Shown: piece after piece, positions 1 through 9,400 of the stretch
How the letters are laid out: the number at the start of each line of letters is the position of its first letter
Position numbering within the stretch: the first letter of the stretch is position 1
Assembly (NCBI RefSeq): GCF_041431415.1
Contig: NZ_CP107845.1
Coordinates: 6,696,001-6,760,000, forward strand
From: Streptomyces sp. NBC_00513
GTDB lineage: Bacteria > Actinomycetota > Actinomycetes > Streptomycetales > Streptomycetaceae
Direction: 5' to 3'
Length of the DNA: 64,000 nucleotides
Translations under genes and position numbers: made by a program
The notes under the pieces: generated by a model
Seen by the model: the letters and a program-made list of their open reading frames with translations, nothing else
Database searches by the model: none
Told to the model about the DNA's origin: nothing

Positions 1-989
1 AGCACCGCCTGCCAGGCGGCGAGCGTCACCATGAAGGGCGTGGCCCGAGCCTGCCGGGCGGCCTCCTCGATGCCCTCCGTCAGCTCCCGGTCCAGGGTGA
101 GGTGCACCCGACCGCCGCGGTGCGAGGGGGTGGCGGGGCGCGGACGATCGCCGGCCAGGGAGAGCAGCGGAGGGGCGTCGGCGAGCCGCTCGCGCCAGTA
201 GTCGAGCGGCCGCGCCAGCGCCTCGTCGGTGAGCTCGACGCGCTGCCGCGCGGCCCAGTCGCCGTACTGGACGGGCAGCGGCTCGCGCCCGCCCCGCGGG
301 CCGCCGGCGCCGCCGGGCAGGCCGTCACGGAACGCGCGGTAGCCCGCGCACAACTCCTCCACCAGGACGGCGCGCGACCAGGCGTCGCCCACCATGTGGT
401 GGTTGACCACGACCAGCAGGGCGCGGTCCGGCGCGGAGCGGATCAGCACGGCCCGGAAGAGCCGCTCGCCCTCCAGGTCGAAGGGCCGGCGGGCCTCCCG
501 CTCGGCGAACTCCCGCTCGGCGGCGTCGATTCCGTCGGCCGCACCGGGATCGAGGTCCACCACCGTGAGTACCGGCTCCGACCCCGGACCCGAGACCGGC
601 GCCGGGTCCAGCACCCGCTGTACCGGCCGCTCGCCCGAGGGGTCGACGACGGTGCGCAGCGCCTCGTGTCGGACCACGAGGCCCTTCAGCGCCGCGTCCA
701 GCGCCGCCCGGTCCAGCGGACCGGTCAGCCGCAGCGCCACGTACTCGTTGAACACTCCTAGCCCCGGAGTGAGTTGATCGAGGAACCACAGTCGTTCCTG
801 GCCGAAGGAGAGCGGCGCGGGGACATCCGCGTCCCGCCGCGGTGTCACCGGCACGGCGACCGGCGCGGTCGGCGCGGTGGCGTTCCCCCGGGTACGTGCC
901 TCGAACCTGGCGCGCTGTTCCGGAGTGAGCCGGGCCAGGCGCTCCGCGCGTCCGGCGTCCGCCGGGGGGCGGCCTGCTGAGTCGGTCAC
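1..989 (-). CDS. NRPS, N-terminal part (condensation domain), truncated by window edge
   Basis: This is the amino-terminal 329 codons of an NRPS that continues past position 1. The GTG at 989-987 was chosen because it overlaps the stop of the upstream polyketide synthase as GTGA, which implies translational coupling. A charged linker of about 60 residues that could serve as a docking region precedes a condensation domain opening with the C1 motif PLSFGQERLWFLDQL. The active-site motif reads HHMVGDAW, so the His pair and Asp are present and the usual Gly of HHxxxDG is Ala; QYGDWA follows. Because the gene directly follows a KS-AT-KR-ACP protein, its C domain probably accepts the polyketide-extended chain and joins it to the next amino acid. 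The adenylation and carrier domains lie outside the window, so the residue added cannot be predicted. Confidence 0.9.
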   Translation of the reverse strand, partial: MTDSAGRPPADAGRAERLARLTPEQRARFEARTRGNATAPTAPVAVPVTPRRDADVPAPLSFGQERLWFLDQLTPGLGVFNEYVALRLTGPLDRAALDAALKGLVVRHEALRTVVDPSGERPVQRVLDPAPVSGPGSEPVLTVVDLDPGAADGIDAAEREFAEREARRPFDLEGERLFRAVLIRSAPDRALLVVVNHHMVGDAWSRAVLVEELCAGYRAFRDGLPGGAGGPRGGREPLPVQYGDWAARQRVELTDEALARPLDYWRERLADAPPLLSLAGDRPRPATPSHRGGRVHLTLDRELTEGIEEAARQARATPFMVTLAAWQAV

Positions 990-3900
990 TGGTTCTCCAG
1001 GTCGGCGAGAATACGGTCTTCGATGTCCACGGCGAGATCGGCCACACGGCCGCCCTCGAAGAACGCCCGGGCGGGCACGTCCACCCCGAACTCGGCACGC
1101 AACCGCGCCACGACCTGCGCGGCGAGCAGCGAATGACCGCCGAGGTCCAGGAAGTCGTCGTGGATGCCCACCCGGTCGATGCCGAGCATCTCGCCGTAGA
1201 TCTCGGCGAGGCGCTCCTCGGTCGGCGTGCCCGGCGCGGTGTAGGCGGTGGCCAGCTCCGGGCGCGGCAGCAGGGTGGTCGAGGGGCGGGCGGCGGTCGG
1301 TTCGGCGGTCAGCCGCAGCGTTCCGTCGTCCGTGACCTCCGCGCCCGCGCGGGCCACCACGCCCTGTCCGCCGGGGCCTTCGAGCAGCGCGGCGAACGCC
1401 CGCGTCCCCTGGGCGGGGGTGAGGGCGCCCGCGAGCATGCGCTCCTGGAGGGCGCGCAGGTCGGCCGGGACCTCGGCGTCGCTCGCCATGCCGACCGAGG
1501 CCCACATGTCCCAGTTCACCGTGATGACGCGACGTTCGCCGCGCGCGTCCTCGGCCTCGCCGGCCGCCGCGAGGTAGCCGTTGGCCGCCGCGTAGTCGGC
1601 CTGCCCGTAGGTGGGCACGAGGGTGGCCAGCGAGGAGCAGAGCAGCAGCGTGCCCGCCTCGCCCGGCCGCAGGGCGGCGAGCAGGTTGCGGATGCCCGCG
1701 GTCTTGGGGGCGAACACCGCGCGGGCCTCGTCGTCGTCGCGCAGTTCCACGGAACCGCCGCCGGGGACGCCGGCCGCGTGCACGACGCCGTCGATGCCGC
1801 CGAAGGTCTCGCGCACGCGGTCCAGCGCCTCGGCGAGGGAGTGCGCGTCCGCGACGTCCGCCCGCAGGCAGAGCACCTCGGTGCCCCGCGCCCGCAGGTC
1901 CCCGACGAACTCCGCGGCGGGCCCCTCGTCCTCGTCGGTGACCGGGTGCCGGCCCAACAGGGCGATACGCGCTCCGGCCGTACGGGCCAGATGGCCGGCC
2001 AGCGTGCGACCGATGCCGCCGAAGCCGCCGGTGACGACCCAGACCGCGCCGGGCGCGGACCCGGCGGACGACGCGGGGGCGACGGGCCGGGTGGGCTCGA
2101 CGGCGCGGGTGAGCAGGTCGGCGCCGCGCAGCGCGAGCAGCCGGGCCGGGGCGGCGACGACCGCCCGGAGCACGTCGAGGGCCGACTCGGCGTCGAGCCG
2201 GGCGCCCGGGGCGAGGTCCACCTGGGCGCACCGGAGGTTGGCGTACTCCTCGGGCAGCACCTGCACCGGGCCGCTGAGCAGGGCCGCCGCGGGGTCGGGG
2301 CGCTCGCCGTCGAGGACGCGGAACGCGCCGGCCGTGAGGACCCCGAGGCGCACGTCGTTGACGACGCTCGCCTCGGTCATGGCGCGGGCTAGCCGGACCA
2401 GGCCGAAGTACCCCTGCGTCCCGTCGTCGGCGGCGGGCGCGAGGCCCCAGCCGTGGACGATCGCGGTGGGGGTGCGGACCAGCCCGCGCAGGTCGGCCAG
2501 CAGTTTCGCGTACTGGCTCGGGTCGCCCGGGTCGATCTCGTACACGCCGCGGCGCACCCGACGGTACTCGGGGCCGGGCCGCACGACGGTGACGATCTGT
2601 CCCCGCGCCGTGATCAGGTCGATCACCGGCTGCGTGGCGCCCTCGGCGTCGCACAGGACCAGCCAGGTCTGGCGGCGCGCGAACGGGTCCGCCGGCACCT
2701 CGACCCCGGGGCCGAGCGGACGCCACACGATACGGGCGTGCACCGCGTCGGCCTCCGACGCCCCGGCCGGGGCGGTGGCCGGGGACGCGGCGCTCGCGGC
2801 CGGGGCGGCCGGGCCGGGCTCGATCCAGTGCGGCAGCCGCTCGAAGGGGTAGCCGGGCAGGCCCGCGAGGCGCGCGTCGGCGCCGACGGGCTCCCAGACG
2901 ACGGGGGCGCCGTGGGCCCACAGCCCGGCGAGGGAGAGGACCGCGCTCGCCGGCTCGTCGTCGGCCGAGCGGCGCCCCCGCGAGGGCAGCGGCGCCGGCG
3001 CGAGACGAGGGGCACCGGTCCGAGCCGCGGCGGCGTCCTCGGCGGGGCCCGCGCCCGCGGAGCGGACCAGGTCGGTGAGCACGCTGCCGGGGCCGTTCTC
3101 CACCAGCACCAGGTCCTCGTCCAGGGCGAGGAGCCGGCCCAGGCCGTCGTGGAACCGCACGGGGGAGAGCATCTGCCGGGCCCAGTAGGCCGGGTCGCCG
3201 GCCTGCTCCGCGGTGATCCAGTCGCCGGTGACCCCGGAGAGGAAGGGGATGCCCGGGGCGTGCAGCGGCACGGCGGCCAGCTCCTCGGCGAACCGGGCGG
3301 CGGCCGGCCCGCACGGGGCGCCGTGGAACGCCCGGTCGACGGGCAGGCGCAGCGCGCGCACGTCCCGCTCGGCGAGCGCGGCGGCGGCCCGCTCGACGGC
3401 GTCATGCGTCCCGGACAGGACGGTGGCTGCCGGGCCGTTGACGGCGGCGAGGTCCAGTCCGTGCGCGGCGGCGATCCCCGCCGCCTCCGCCTCGCCCAGG
3501 GGCAGCGCGAGCATGGCGCCCGGCGGCATCTCCTCCATCAACCGGCCCCGGGTCGCGGCCAGCGCGAGCGCGTCCGGGAGCGCGACGACCCCCGAGAGCA
3601 GCGCGGCGGTGAACTCGCCGAGGCTGTGACCGAGCAGCGCGGTCGGGCGGACACCCCAGTGCGTCCACAGCCGGGACAGGGCGTACCCGAGGGCGACCAC
3701 GGCGGGCTGCACGATCGAGGTGCGGCGCAGTTGATCCGCGTCACCGTCCCGCAGCAGCTCTGTCAGGTCGGCGCCGAGGTGCGGGCGCAGGATCCGCGCG
3801 CACTCGTCGAGCGCCTCGCGGAACACCGGGTGCGCGCGGTGCAGGCCGTCGGCGGTGCCCGGCACGAGGGCGGCCTGTCCCGGCAGCAGGAAGGCCACGG

Positions 3901-5557
3901 GCGCGTCGTCGCGCCCGGTGCGGGCGCCCACGCGGTCGCGGCGGTCGCCGCCGCGCAGGGCGGCGACGGCCCCGGCGGTGTCACGGGCGAGGACGACCCG
4001 GCGGTGCGAGAGCCGGCGCCGGCCGTCGCGCAGGGTGCGCGCGACGTCGGCGAGGGCGAGTTCGGGGTGCGCGGCGAGGTGGTCGGCGAGCCGGCCGGCG
4101 ACGCTGTCGAGCGCGGTGGAGGTGCGCGCCGACAGCGGCAGCGCGACCGGTACGTCGACCGGCGCCCCGGCCGGTGACGCCCCGGCCGGGGCGTCGGCGG
4201 TCGCGGGCGCCTGCTCCAGGATGACGTGGGCGTTGGTGCCGCCGATCCCGAAGGCGCTGACGGCGGCCCGCCGCGGACCGTCGGTGACCGGCCAGTCGGT
4301 GAGGTCGGTGGGCACGAAGAACGGACTGCCGGACAGCCCGACGCCGGGCTCCGCGGCGTCGACGTGCAGGCTGGCCGGGATCCGGCCGTGGCGCAGCGCC
4401 TGGACGGCCTTGATGAAGCCGGTGATCCCGGCCGCGGTGTCCAGGTGGCCCAGGTTCGACTTCACCGAACCGAGTCCACACCAGGCCCCGGGCGCGGCGT
4501 CCGGCCGGTCGTCGGCCGCCCGGTAGGCGGCCGTCAGGGCCTCGACCTCGATGGGGTCCCCGATGGGCGTGGCCGTGCCGTGGCCCTCGACGTACCCGAT
4601 GCTGCGCGGGGCCACGTCCGCGACGGACAGGGCCTCGCGGATCACGGCGCTCTGCCCGCTCACGCTCGGCGCCGTGTAACCGGCCTTGTCGGCGCCGTCG
4701 TTGTTCACGGCCGAACCGAGGATCACGGCGTGCACGCGGTCCCCGTCGGCCAGCGCGTCGGCCAGCCGCTTGAGGACGACGACGCCCGCGCCGTTGCCGA
4801 AGACCGTGCCGGCCGCGTTCGCGCCGTACGGCTTGCAGTGGCCGTCGGCCGACTCGATGCCGCCCTCCACCGGCAGGTAGCCGGAGCGGTGCGGCACGGT
4901 GACCGTCACGCCGCCCGCGAGCGCCATGTCGCACTCCTGGGAGAGCAGGCTCTGCACGGCGAGGTGCACCGCGACCAGCGAGGTGGAGCACGCGGTCTGC
5001 ACGCTCACCGCCGGACCGCGCAGATTGAGCTTGTACGCGGCCCGGGCCGCCAACTGGTCGGGCTGGTTGCCCTGGAACAGCAACGGCACGCCCAGCTTCT
5101 CCCGCAGATCGGTGCGGGGCAGCAGGTTGTGGATGAGGTACGTGCTCAGCAGCGAACCCGCGTACACCCCGATAGGGCCGGCGGCCCGGTCGGGGTCGCA
5201 CCCGGCGTCCTCCAGGGCGGCCCAGGCGGTCTCCAGGAAGACGCGCTGCTGGGGGTCGATGACGGAGGCTTCCAGGGCGCCGTAGCCGAACAGCGTCGAG
5301 TCGAAGCCGGCGACGTCGTCGAGGACGCCCTTCGCCGGCACGTAACGCGGGTGGGTGTACTCGGACTCGGCGACGCCGTCGGCGCGCAGCTCCTCGGCGG
5401 AGAACCGGCTGACCGCCTCGGTGCCCGCCGCCAGCAGCTCCCAGAGCGCGTCGACGGAATCGGCTTTCGGGAACCGGCCCGCCATGCCGACGACGGCGAT
5501 CCGGCCTTCGACGTCGGCCCGGTCATCGGGTTCCGGCAGAAGCTGCTGTGCGTTCAA
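986..5557 (-). CDS. Type I polyketide synthase module KS-AT-KR-ACP
   Basis: Single complete PKS module. Residue numbers count from an alternative GTG at 5590. KS about 25-450 has DPQQRVFLETAW, catalytic Cys in QTACSTS (about 200), EGHGTATPIGDPIE and KSNLGHLDTAAG. AT has GHSLG (about 655) and RAFH where malonyl-specific domains carry HAFH, so malonyl-CoA is expected. KR has GGFGGIG (about 1188) and a Ser/Tyr pair in the CSS...YGQADYAAAN region; it lacks the LDD motif of B-type ketoreductases. ACP has GGHSLL (about 1484). No DH, ER or methyltransferase is seen, so the product is a beta-hydroxy extension of the chain from the upstream NRPS, giving a statine-like unit. A TTG at 5557 has GGAG six bases upstream; the GTG at 5590 has no visible ribosome site, so I prefer TTG. 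Confidence 0.93.
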   Translation of the reverse strand: MNAQQLLPEPDDRADVEGRIAVVGMAGRFPKADSVDALWELLAAGTEAVSRFSAEELRADGVAESEYTHPRYVPAKGVLDDVAGFDSTLFGYGALEASVIDPQQRVFLETAWAALEDAGCDPDRAAGPIGVYAGSLLSTYLIHNLLPRTDLREKLGVPLLFQGNQPDQLAARAAYKLNLRGPAVSVQTACSTSLVAVHLAVQSLLSQECDMALAGGVTVTVPHRSGYLPVEGGIESADGHCKPYGANAAGTVFGNGAGVVVLKRLADALADGDRVHAVILGSAVNNDGADKAGYTAPSVSGQSAVIREALSVADVAPRSIGYVEGHGTATPIGDPIEVEALTAAYRAADDRPDAAPGAWCGLGSVKSNLGHLDTAAGITGFIKAVQALRHGRIPASLHVDAAEPGVGLSGSPFFVPTDLTDWPVTDGPRRAAVSAFGIGGTNAHVILEQAPATADAPAGASPAGAPVDVPVALPLSARTSTALDSVAGRLADHLAAHPELALADVARTLRDGRRRLSHRRVVLARDTAGAVAALRGGDRRDRVGARTGRDDAPVAFLLPGQAALVPGTADGLHRAHPVFREALDECARILRPHLGADLTELLRDGDADQLRRTSIVQPAVVALGYALSRLWTHWGVRPTALLGHSLGEFTAALLSGVVALPDALALAATRGRLMEEMPPGAMLALPLGEAEAAGIAAAHGLDLAAVNGPAATVLSGTHDAVERAAAALAERDVRALRLPVDRAFHGAPCGPAAARFAEELAAVPLHAPGIPFLSGVTGDWITAEQAGDPAYWARQMLSPVRFHDGLGRLLALDEDLVLVENGPGSVLTDLVRSAGAGPAEDAAAARTGAPRLAPAPLPSRGRRSADDEPASAVLSLAGLWAHGAPVVWEPVGADARLAGLPGYPFERLPHWIEPGPAAPAASAASPATAPAGASEADAVHARIVWRPLGPGVEVPADPFARRQTWLVLCDAEGATQPVIDLITARGQIVTVVRPGPEYRRVRRGVYEIDPGDPSQYAKLLADLRGLVRTPTAIVHGWGLAPAADDGTQGYFGLVRLARAMTEASVVNDVRLGVLTAGAFRVLDGERPDPAAALLSGPVQVLPEEYANLRCAQVDLAPGARLDAESALDVLRAVVAAPARLLALRGADLLTRAVEPTRPVAPASSAGSAPGAVWVVTGGFGGIGRTLAGHLARTAGARIALLGRHPVTDEDEGPAAEFVGDLRARGTEVLCLRADVADAHSLAEALDRVRETFGGIDGVVHAAGVPGGGSVELRDDDEARAVFAPKTAGIRNLLAALRPGEAGTLLLCSSLATLVPTYGQADYAAANGYLAAAGEAEDARGERRVITVNWDMWASVGMASDAEVPADLRALQERMLAGALTPAQGTRAFAALLEGPGGQGVVARAGAEVTDDGTLRLTAEPTAARPSTTLLPRPELATAYTAPGTPTEERLAEIYGEMLGIDRVGIHDDFLDLGGHSLLAAQVVARLRAEFGVDVPARAFFEGGRVADLAVDIEDRILADLENQ

Positions 5558-5632
5558 GATGTTCTCCGTCAGGGGTGGGTGCGGCGCCACGCCGGTGCGT
5601 GGGTTCGGTGGGACGGTCGGGATCGGCCGGTG

Positions 5633-6370
5633 TCAGACCGCCATCAGGTAGCTCTGGAACCGGGGCATGAGGAACTCCAGCGCCCGCACCTCGGCCTCGG
5701 TGAGCTCCGGGTGCCACACGTCCCAGAGCAGGACCGCGCGCTGCTGCGTGCCGCGGTTCTCCGCCTCGTGGATGAAGCTGTCGTCGAAGAGGATGACCTT
5801 GCCCTCCTCCCAGCCCCGCTCGTCGTCGCCGACCGTGATCACACAGCCGTCCGGGACGATCAGCGGGAGGTGGGCGGTGAGCAGCAGGTTGACCCCGCCC
5901 GTGTGCGGGGTGATGTGGACGCCCGGGTTGAGGATGGTGAACATGCCGTCGCGCGGCCCGTGAGGGGTCGACTCCACGGCCTTGACGGTCTCGGGACAGC
6001 GTTCGAGGACCTCGTCCCGCCAGGTGCCGTTGCGGTAGAGCTGGTAGGTGTCCCAGCCCTGCCAGCCCAGTTCCTTCGTGTACATGTCCTCGTACGGGGC
6101 GAACCGGGCCTGCTCCGAACGGAGCGCCAGGAACTCCGCCTTGATCGACTCGTACGAGGCCTCCATCCCGGCCGTCCAGGGCTGGGCCGCGGCGTCGTGC
6201 CACGGAAGGGCGCTGATGCCGGGGAAGAACAGCCGGGTCGGCTCCTGGTCCTCGTGCAGGTACTCCGGGGCCTGCTCGCCCACGAGGATGCGCAGGCACT
6301 CCTCGACGCGCTCCAGCCCTCCGGAACCGACCGCGTTGCGCAGCTCCGCCATCACGTCAGCGACGTCCAT
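5633..6370 (-). CDS. Aspartyl/asparaginyl beta-hydroxylase family oxygenase
   Basis: A 245-residue protein of the AspH family, soluble Fe(II)/2-oxoglutarate oxygenases that hydroxylate the beta carbon of Asp or Asn. The C-terminal half shows the family core: TPHTGG with the first iron-binding His, LTAHLPL, FDDSFIHEAEN with the second His, then an Arg before LLWDVWHPE that should bind 2-oxoglutarate. The family normally lacks a third acidic iron ligand, and none is obvious here. The ATG at 6370 has AGAGAGG five bases upstream. It sits between an NRPS and a PKS gene in the same run, with gaps of 56 and about 75 bases, so it most likely hydroxylates a residue of the peptide, free or carrier-bound. 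beta-Hydroxy-Asp or -Asn is a natural guess given the racemase and asparagine synthetase nearby, but no Asp-type adenylation code is visible in the window. Confidence 0.85.
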   Translation of the reverse strand: MDVADVMAELRNAVGSGGLERVEECLRILVGEQAPEYLHEDQEPTRLFFPGISALPWHDAAAQPWTAGMEASYESIKAEFLALRSEQARFAPYEDMYTKELGWQGWDTYQLYRNGTWRDEVLERCPETVKAVESTPHGPRDGMFTILNPGVHITPHTGGVNLLLTAHLPLIVPDGCVITVGDDERGWEEGKVILFDDSFIHEAENRGTQQRAVLLWDVWHPELTEAEVRALEFLMPRFQSYLMAV

Positions 6371-6426
6371 GTCAACCTCTCTCGTCTTCTGCTCTGTTGG
6401 GTACGCGTGTCACTCGGGCAGGCGTG

Positions 6427-9400
6427 TCACCTGCGGCGCGACCGCAGGGCGGCCCGGCGCCGCTCGCCGCGCGAGGCGGCCTCGTCGGAGCCGGCCGCCG
6501 CCGCGGCGCCCGCTTCCTCGCCCAGTCCGGCGACGAACCCGGCGACGGTGGGACGGGCGAACACGTCGACCAGACGGATCTCCCGGCCGAGCCGCTCGCC
6601 CAGCTCCATCTGGAGGCGGGCGGCGAGCAGCGAATCGCCGCCCGCCTCGAAGAAGTTGGTGTGCCGCCCGAAGGAGTCACCGCCGAGCACCCGCCGCCAG
6701 GCGTCGGCGACCACCTGCTCGGCGCCGGCCGACGGCGGCCCGCCGGTACCGACCGCCGTCGCCGCCGGTACGGGGAGCCGGGCGCGGTCGCGCTTGTTGG
6801 TGCGGGTACGGGGCAGCGCGTCCAGCAGCACCACGGTCTCCGGGACCACCGCGGCCGGCAGCCGCTCGGCGAGGTGGGCCCGCAGTTCGGCGGCGCTCAC
6901 CCCCTCCGCCACCACGGCGTACCCGATCAGGCGGGGCGCGCCCGCCCGGTCGTGGAGGGCCGCGGCGGCCTCCCGTACGGCCGGGTGGGACTCCAACAGC
7001 GCCTCGATCTCCTCCAGTTCCACCCGGTTGCCGCGGATCTTCACGAGGCTGCCGGTGCGGCCGGTGAAGGCGAGTTCGCCGTTCGGCAGGAAGCGGCCCA
7101 GGTCTCCGGTGCGGTACAGGGTCCCGCCGGGCCGCCACGGGTCGGGGACGTACGCCTTGGCGCTCTCCTCGGGCCTGTTGCGGTACGAGCCGGCCAGCAG
7201 GTCGCTGCGCAGGTGGATCTCGCCCACGACCCCGACCGGGCAGGGCCGGCCCCGGTGGTCCAGGACCAGCGCTTCCCGGCCCGGGATCGGCACGCCGATC
7301 GGCACCGAGTGCGGGAACGCCTCACCGGCCTTCAGCTCCCGGTGCGTGGCCAACACGCACTCGGTCGGCCCGTACAGGTTGTGCAGGGCCGGCCGGTCGG
7401 GCCGCTGCGCCCAGGCCGCGGCCAGGGACGGGGGCAGCGCCTCACCCGCGAGCAGCAGGTGCTCCAGGTCCGGCAGTCCCTCGCCGGCACGGTCCAACGC
7501 CTCGGTCAGCACGGTGAGGAAACCGGGCACCGTCTGGATCTGCGTGATCCGTTCGGCGCGCAGCCAGCCGGCCAGCGCCACCGGGTCGTGGCGGGTCCCG
7601 TCGGGCGGCACGCACAGCGTCGCACCGTGGCACAGGGCCGCGAACACCTCGGTGTAGGCGGCGTCGTAGGTGAACGGCGCCCACTGCGCGACACGGCTCC
7701 CGGGCCGCACCGAGAAGCGGGCCCCCTGCCAGTGCGCGAACTGGGCGAGCGTCGCGTGCGGCAGCACGATGCCCTTGGGGCTACCGGTCGAACCGGAGGT
7801 GTACACCAGGCACAGCGCGTCCTCACCGGTCGTCGCCGGCGCCGTCGGCCGGGGGGCCGCGGCCTTGTCGGCGGCGGGTGCCCGGGTGTCGCACCACTCC
7901 ACCGGGACGTCGCCGAACCGCACCGCCTCCCGGTCCCACAGCGCGGGGTACGCCGCCAGGGAGGCTTCGGTGGCCAGCAGCGCGACGGGGTCCGCGTCGG
8001 CGAGCACGGCGCGCAGCCGCAGCTCGGGGCCGACCCCGTCGAGGACCGCGAACGCCGCGCCGGTCTTGGCCACGCCGAGGACGGCGGCGCTCTGCGCGGG
8101 CCCGGTGGGCAGCAGCACCGACACGAAGGAGCCGGGGCCGGCGCCGCGCGCCAGCAGCCGGACCGCGATGTCGTCGCTCCAACGGTCCAGTTCCGCGTAG
8201 GTGACCTCCACTCCGGCGCACCGTACGGCCGGGGCGTCGGGACGCTCGGTCGCCACGGCCCGGAACAGCTCGTGCACCGGCACGCGGTGGGCGGCCCGGT
8301 ACGCGCCCGGTTCCGCCGCGGGGCGGGGCGAGGGGGTCTCTCCCCGGCCCAGGTCGACGTCGTCCAGGTCGGCGTCGGGGTCGTCGAGCGCCGCGTGCAG
8401 GAGGGTCTCCAGCCGGCGGACGAACCGGGCCGCCGACTCCTCGCCGAAGCGGGAGACGGCGTACTCCAGGACCCCGTCGATCCGGTCGGCGTGCTCGTCC
8501 AGGGCGAGCGTCAGGTCGTACTTCGCGGTCGCGGTCCGCACCGGTCGCAGCTCACCGGTGACGTCGCCCAGTCGGACCAGGTCGGGCGTCGCGTCCTGCC
8601 AGACCAGCGAGACCTGGGCGAGCGCCGGCCGGCCCGGGTCGCCCGCCAGGCCCAGTTCGGCGACGAGCCGGTCGAAGGGGACCAGCGGCCGGTCCAGGTC
8701 CGCGGCGAGCAGACGACCGGTGCGGGAGGCGAGTTCGGCGAAGCCCGGCGTACCGGAGAGGTCCACGCGCACCGGCAGGGTGTTGACCAGGTTGCCGACG
8801 AGACCCTCCAGTCCGGGCGCCTCGCGGTTGGCGACGGGTACGGCGACGACGACGTCGTCGGACGCCGCGTAACGGCCCAGCAGGGAGCCGAACACGCTGA
8901 GCAGCACGGTGAACGGCGTGACCCGCAGCCGGGCGGCCGTCCGGCGCAGCCGCGCGGTGACGTCCGGGGACAGTCGCACCGGCATGGTGCGACCGGCCCC
9001 GGGGGCCTCGTCGGCGAGGGCCTGCGGGTCGGTGGGCAGGGCGAGCACCCCGGGGTGGCCGGCGAGCCGTTCGCGCCAGTACGCCAGGTGCCCGGCCCGC
9101 ACGGCACGACCGGCGGGGGCGTCGGCCGCGGCGGCGTAGTCGATGAACTCGGCGCCCGGTGCCGGGAGTCGCTCGGCGTCGGTGGCGTGCACCGCGTACA
9201 GTGCGGCCAGTTCGCGCAAGGCCACGGAGACGGACCAGCCGTCCACAGCGATGTGGTGCGCGGCGCACAGCAGTTCCGTACGCCCCTGTCCCCGTACCAG
9301 GATGAGGCGCAACAGTGGTCCCGCCGCCAGGTCGAAGGGACGGGCCGCCTCCGCGGCGGCGACCGTCTCCCACGCGGCCTCGGCGTCCTCGGCTCCTTCG

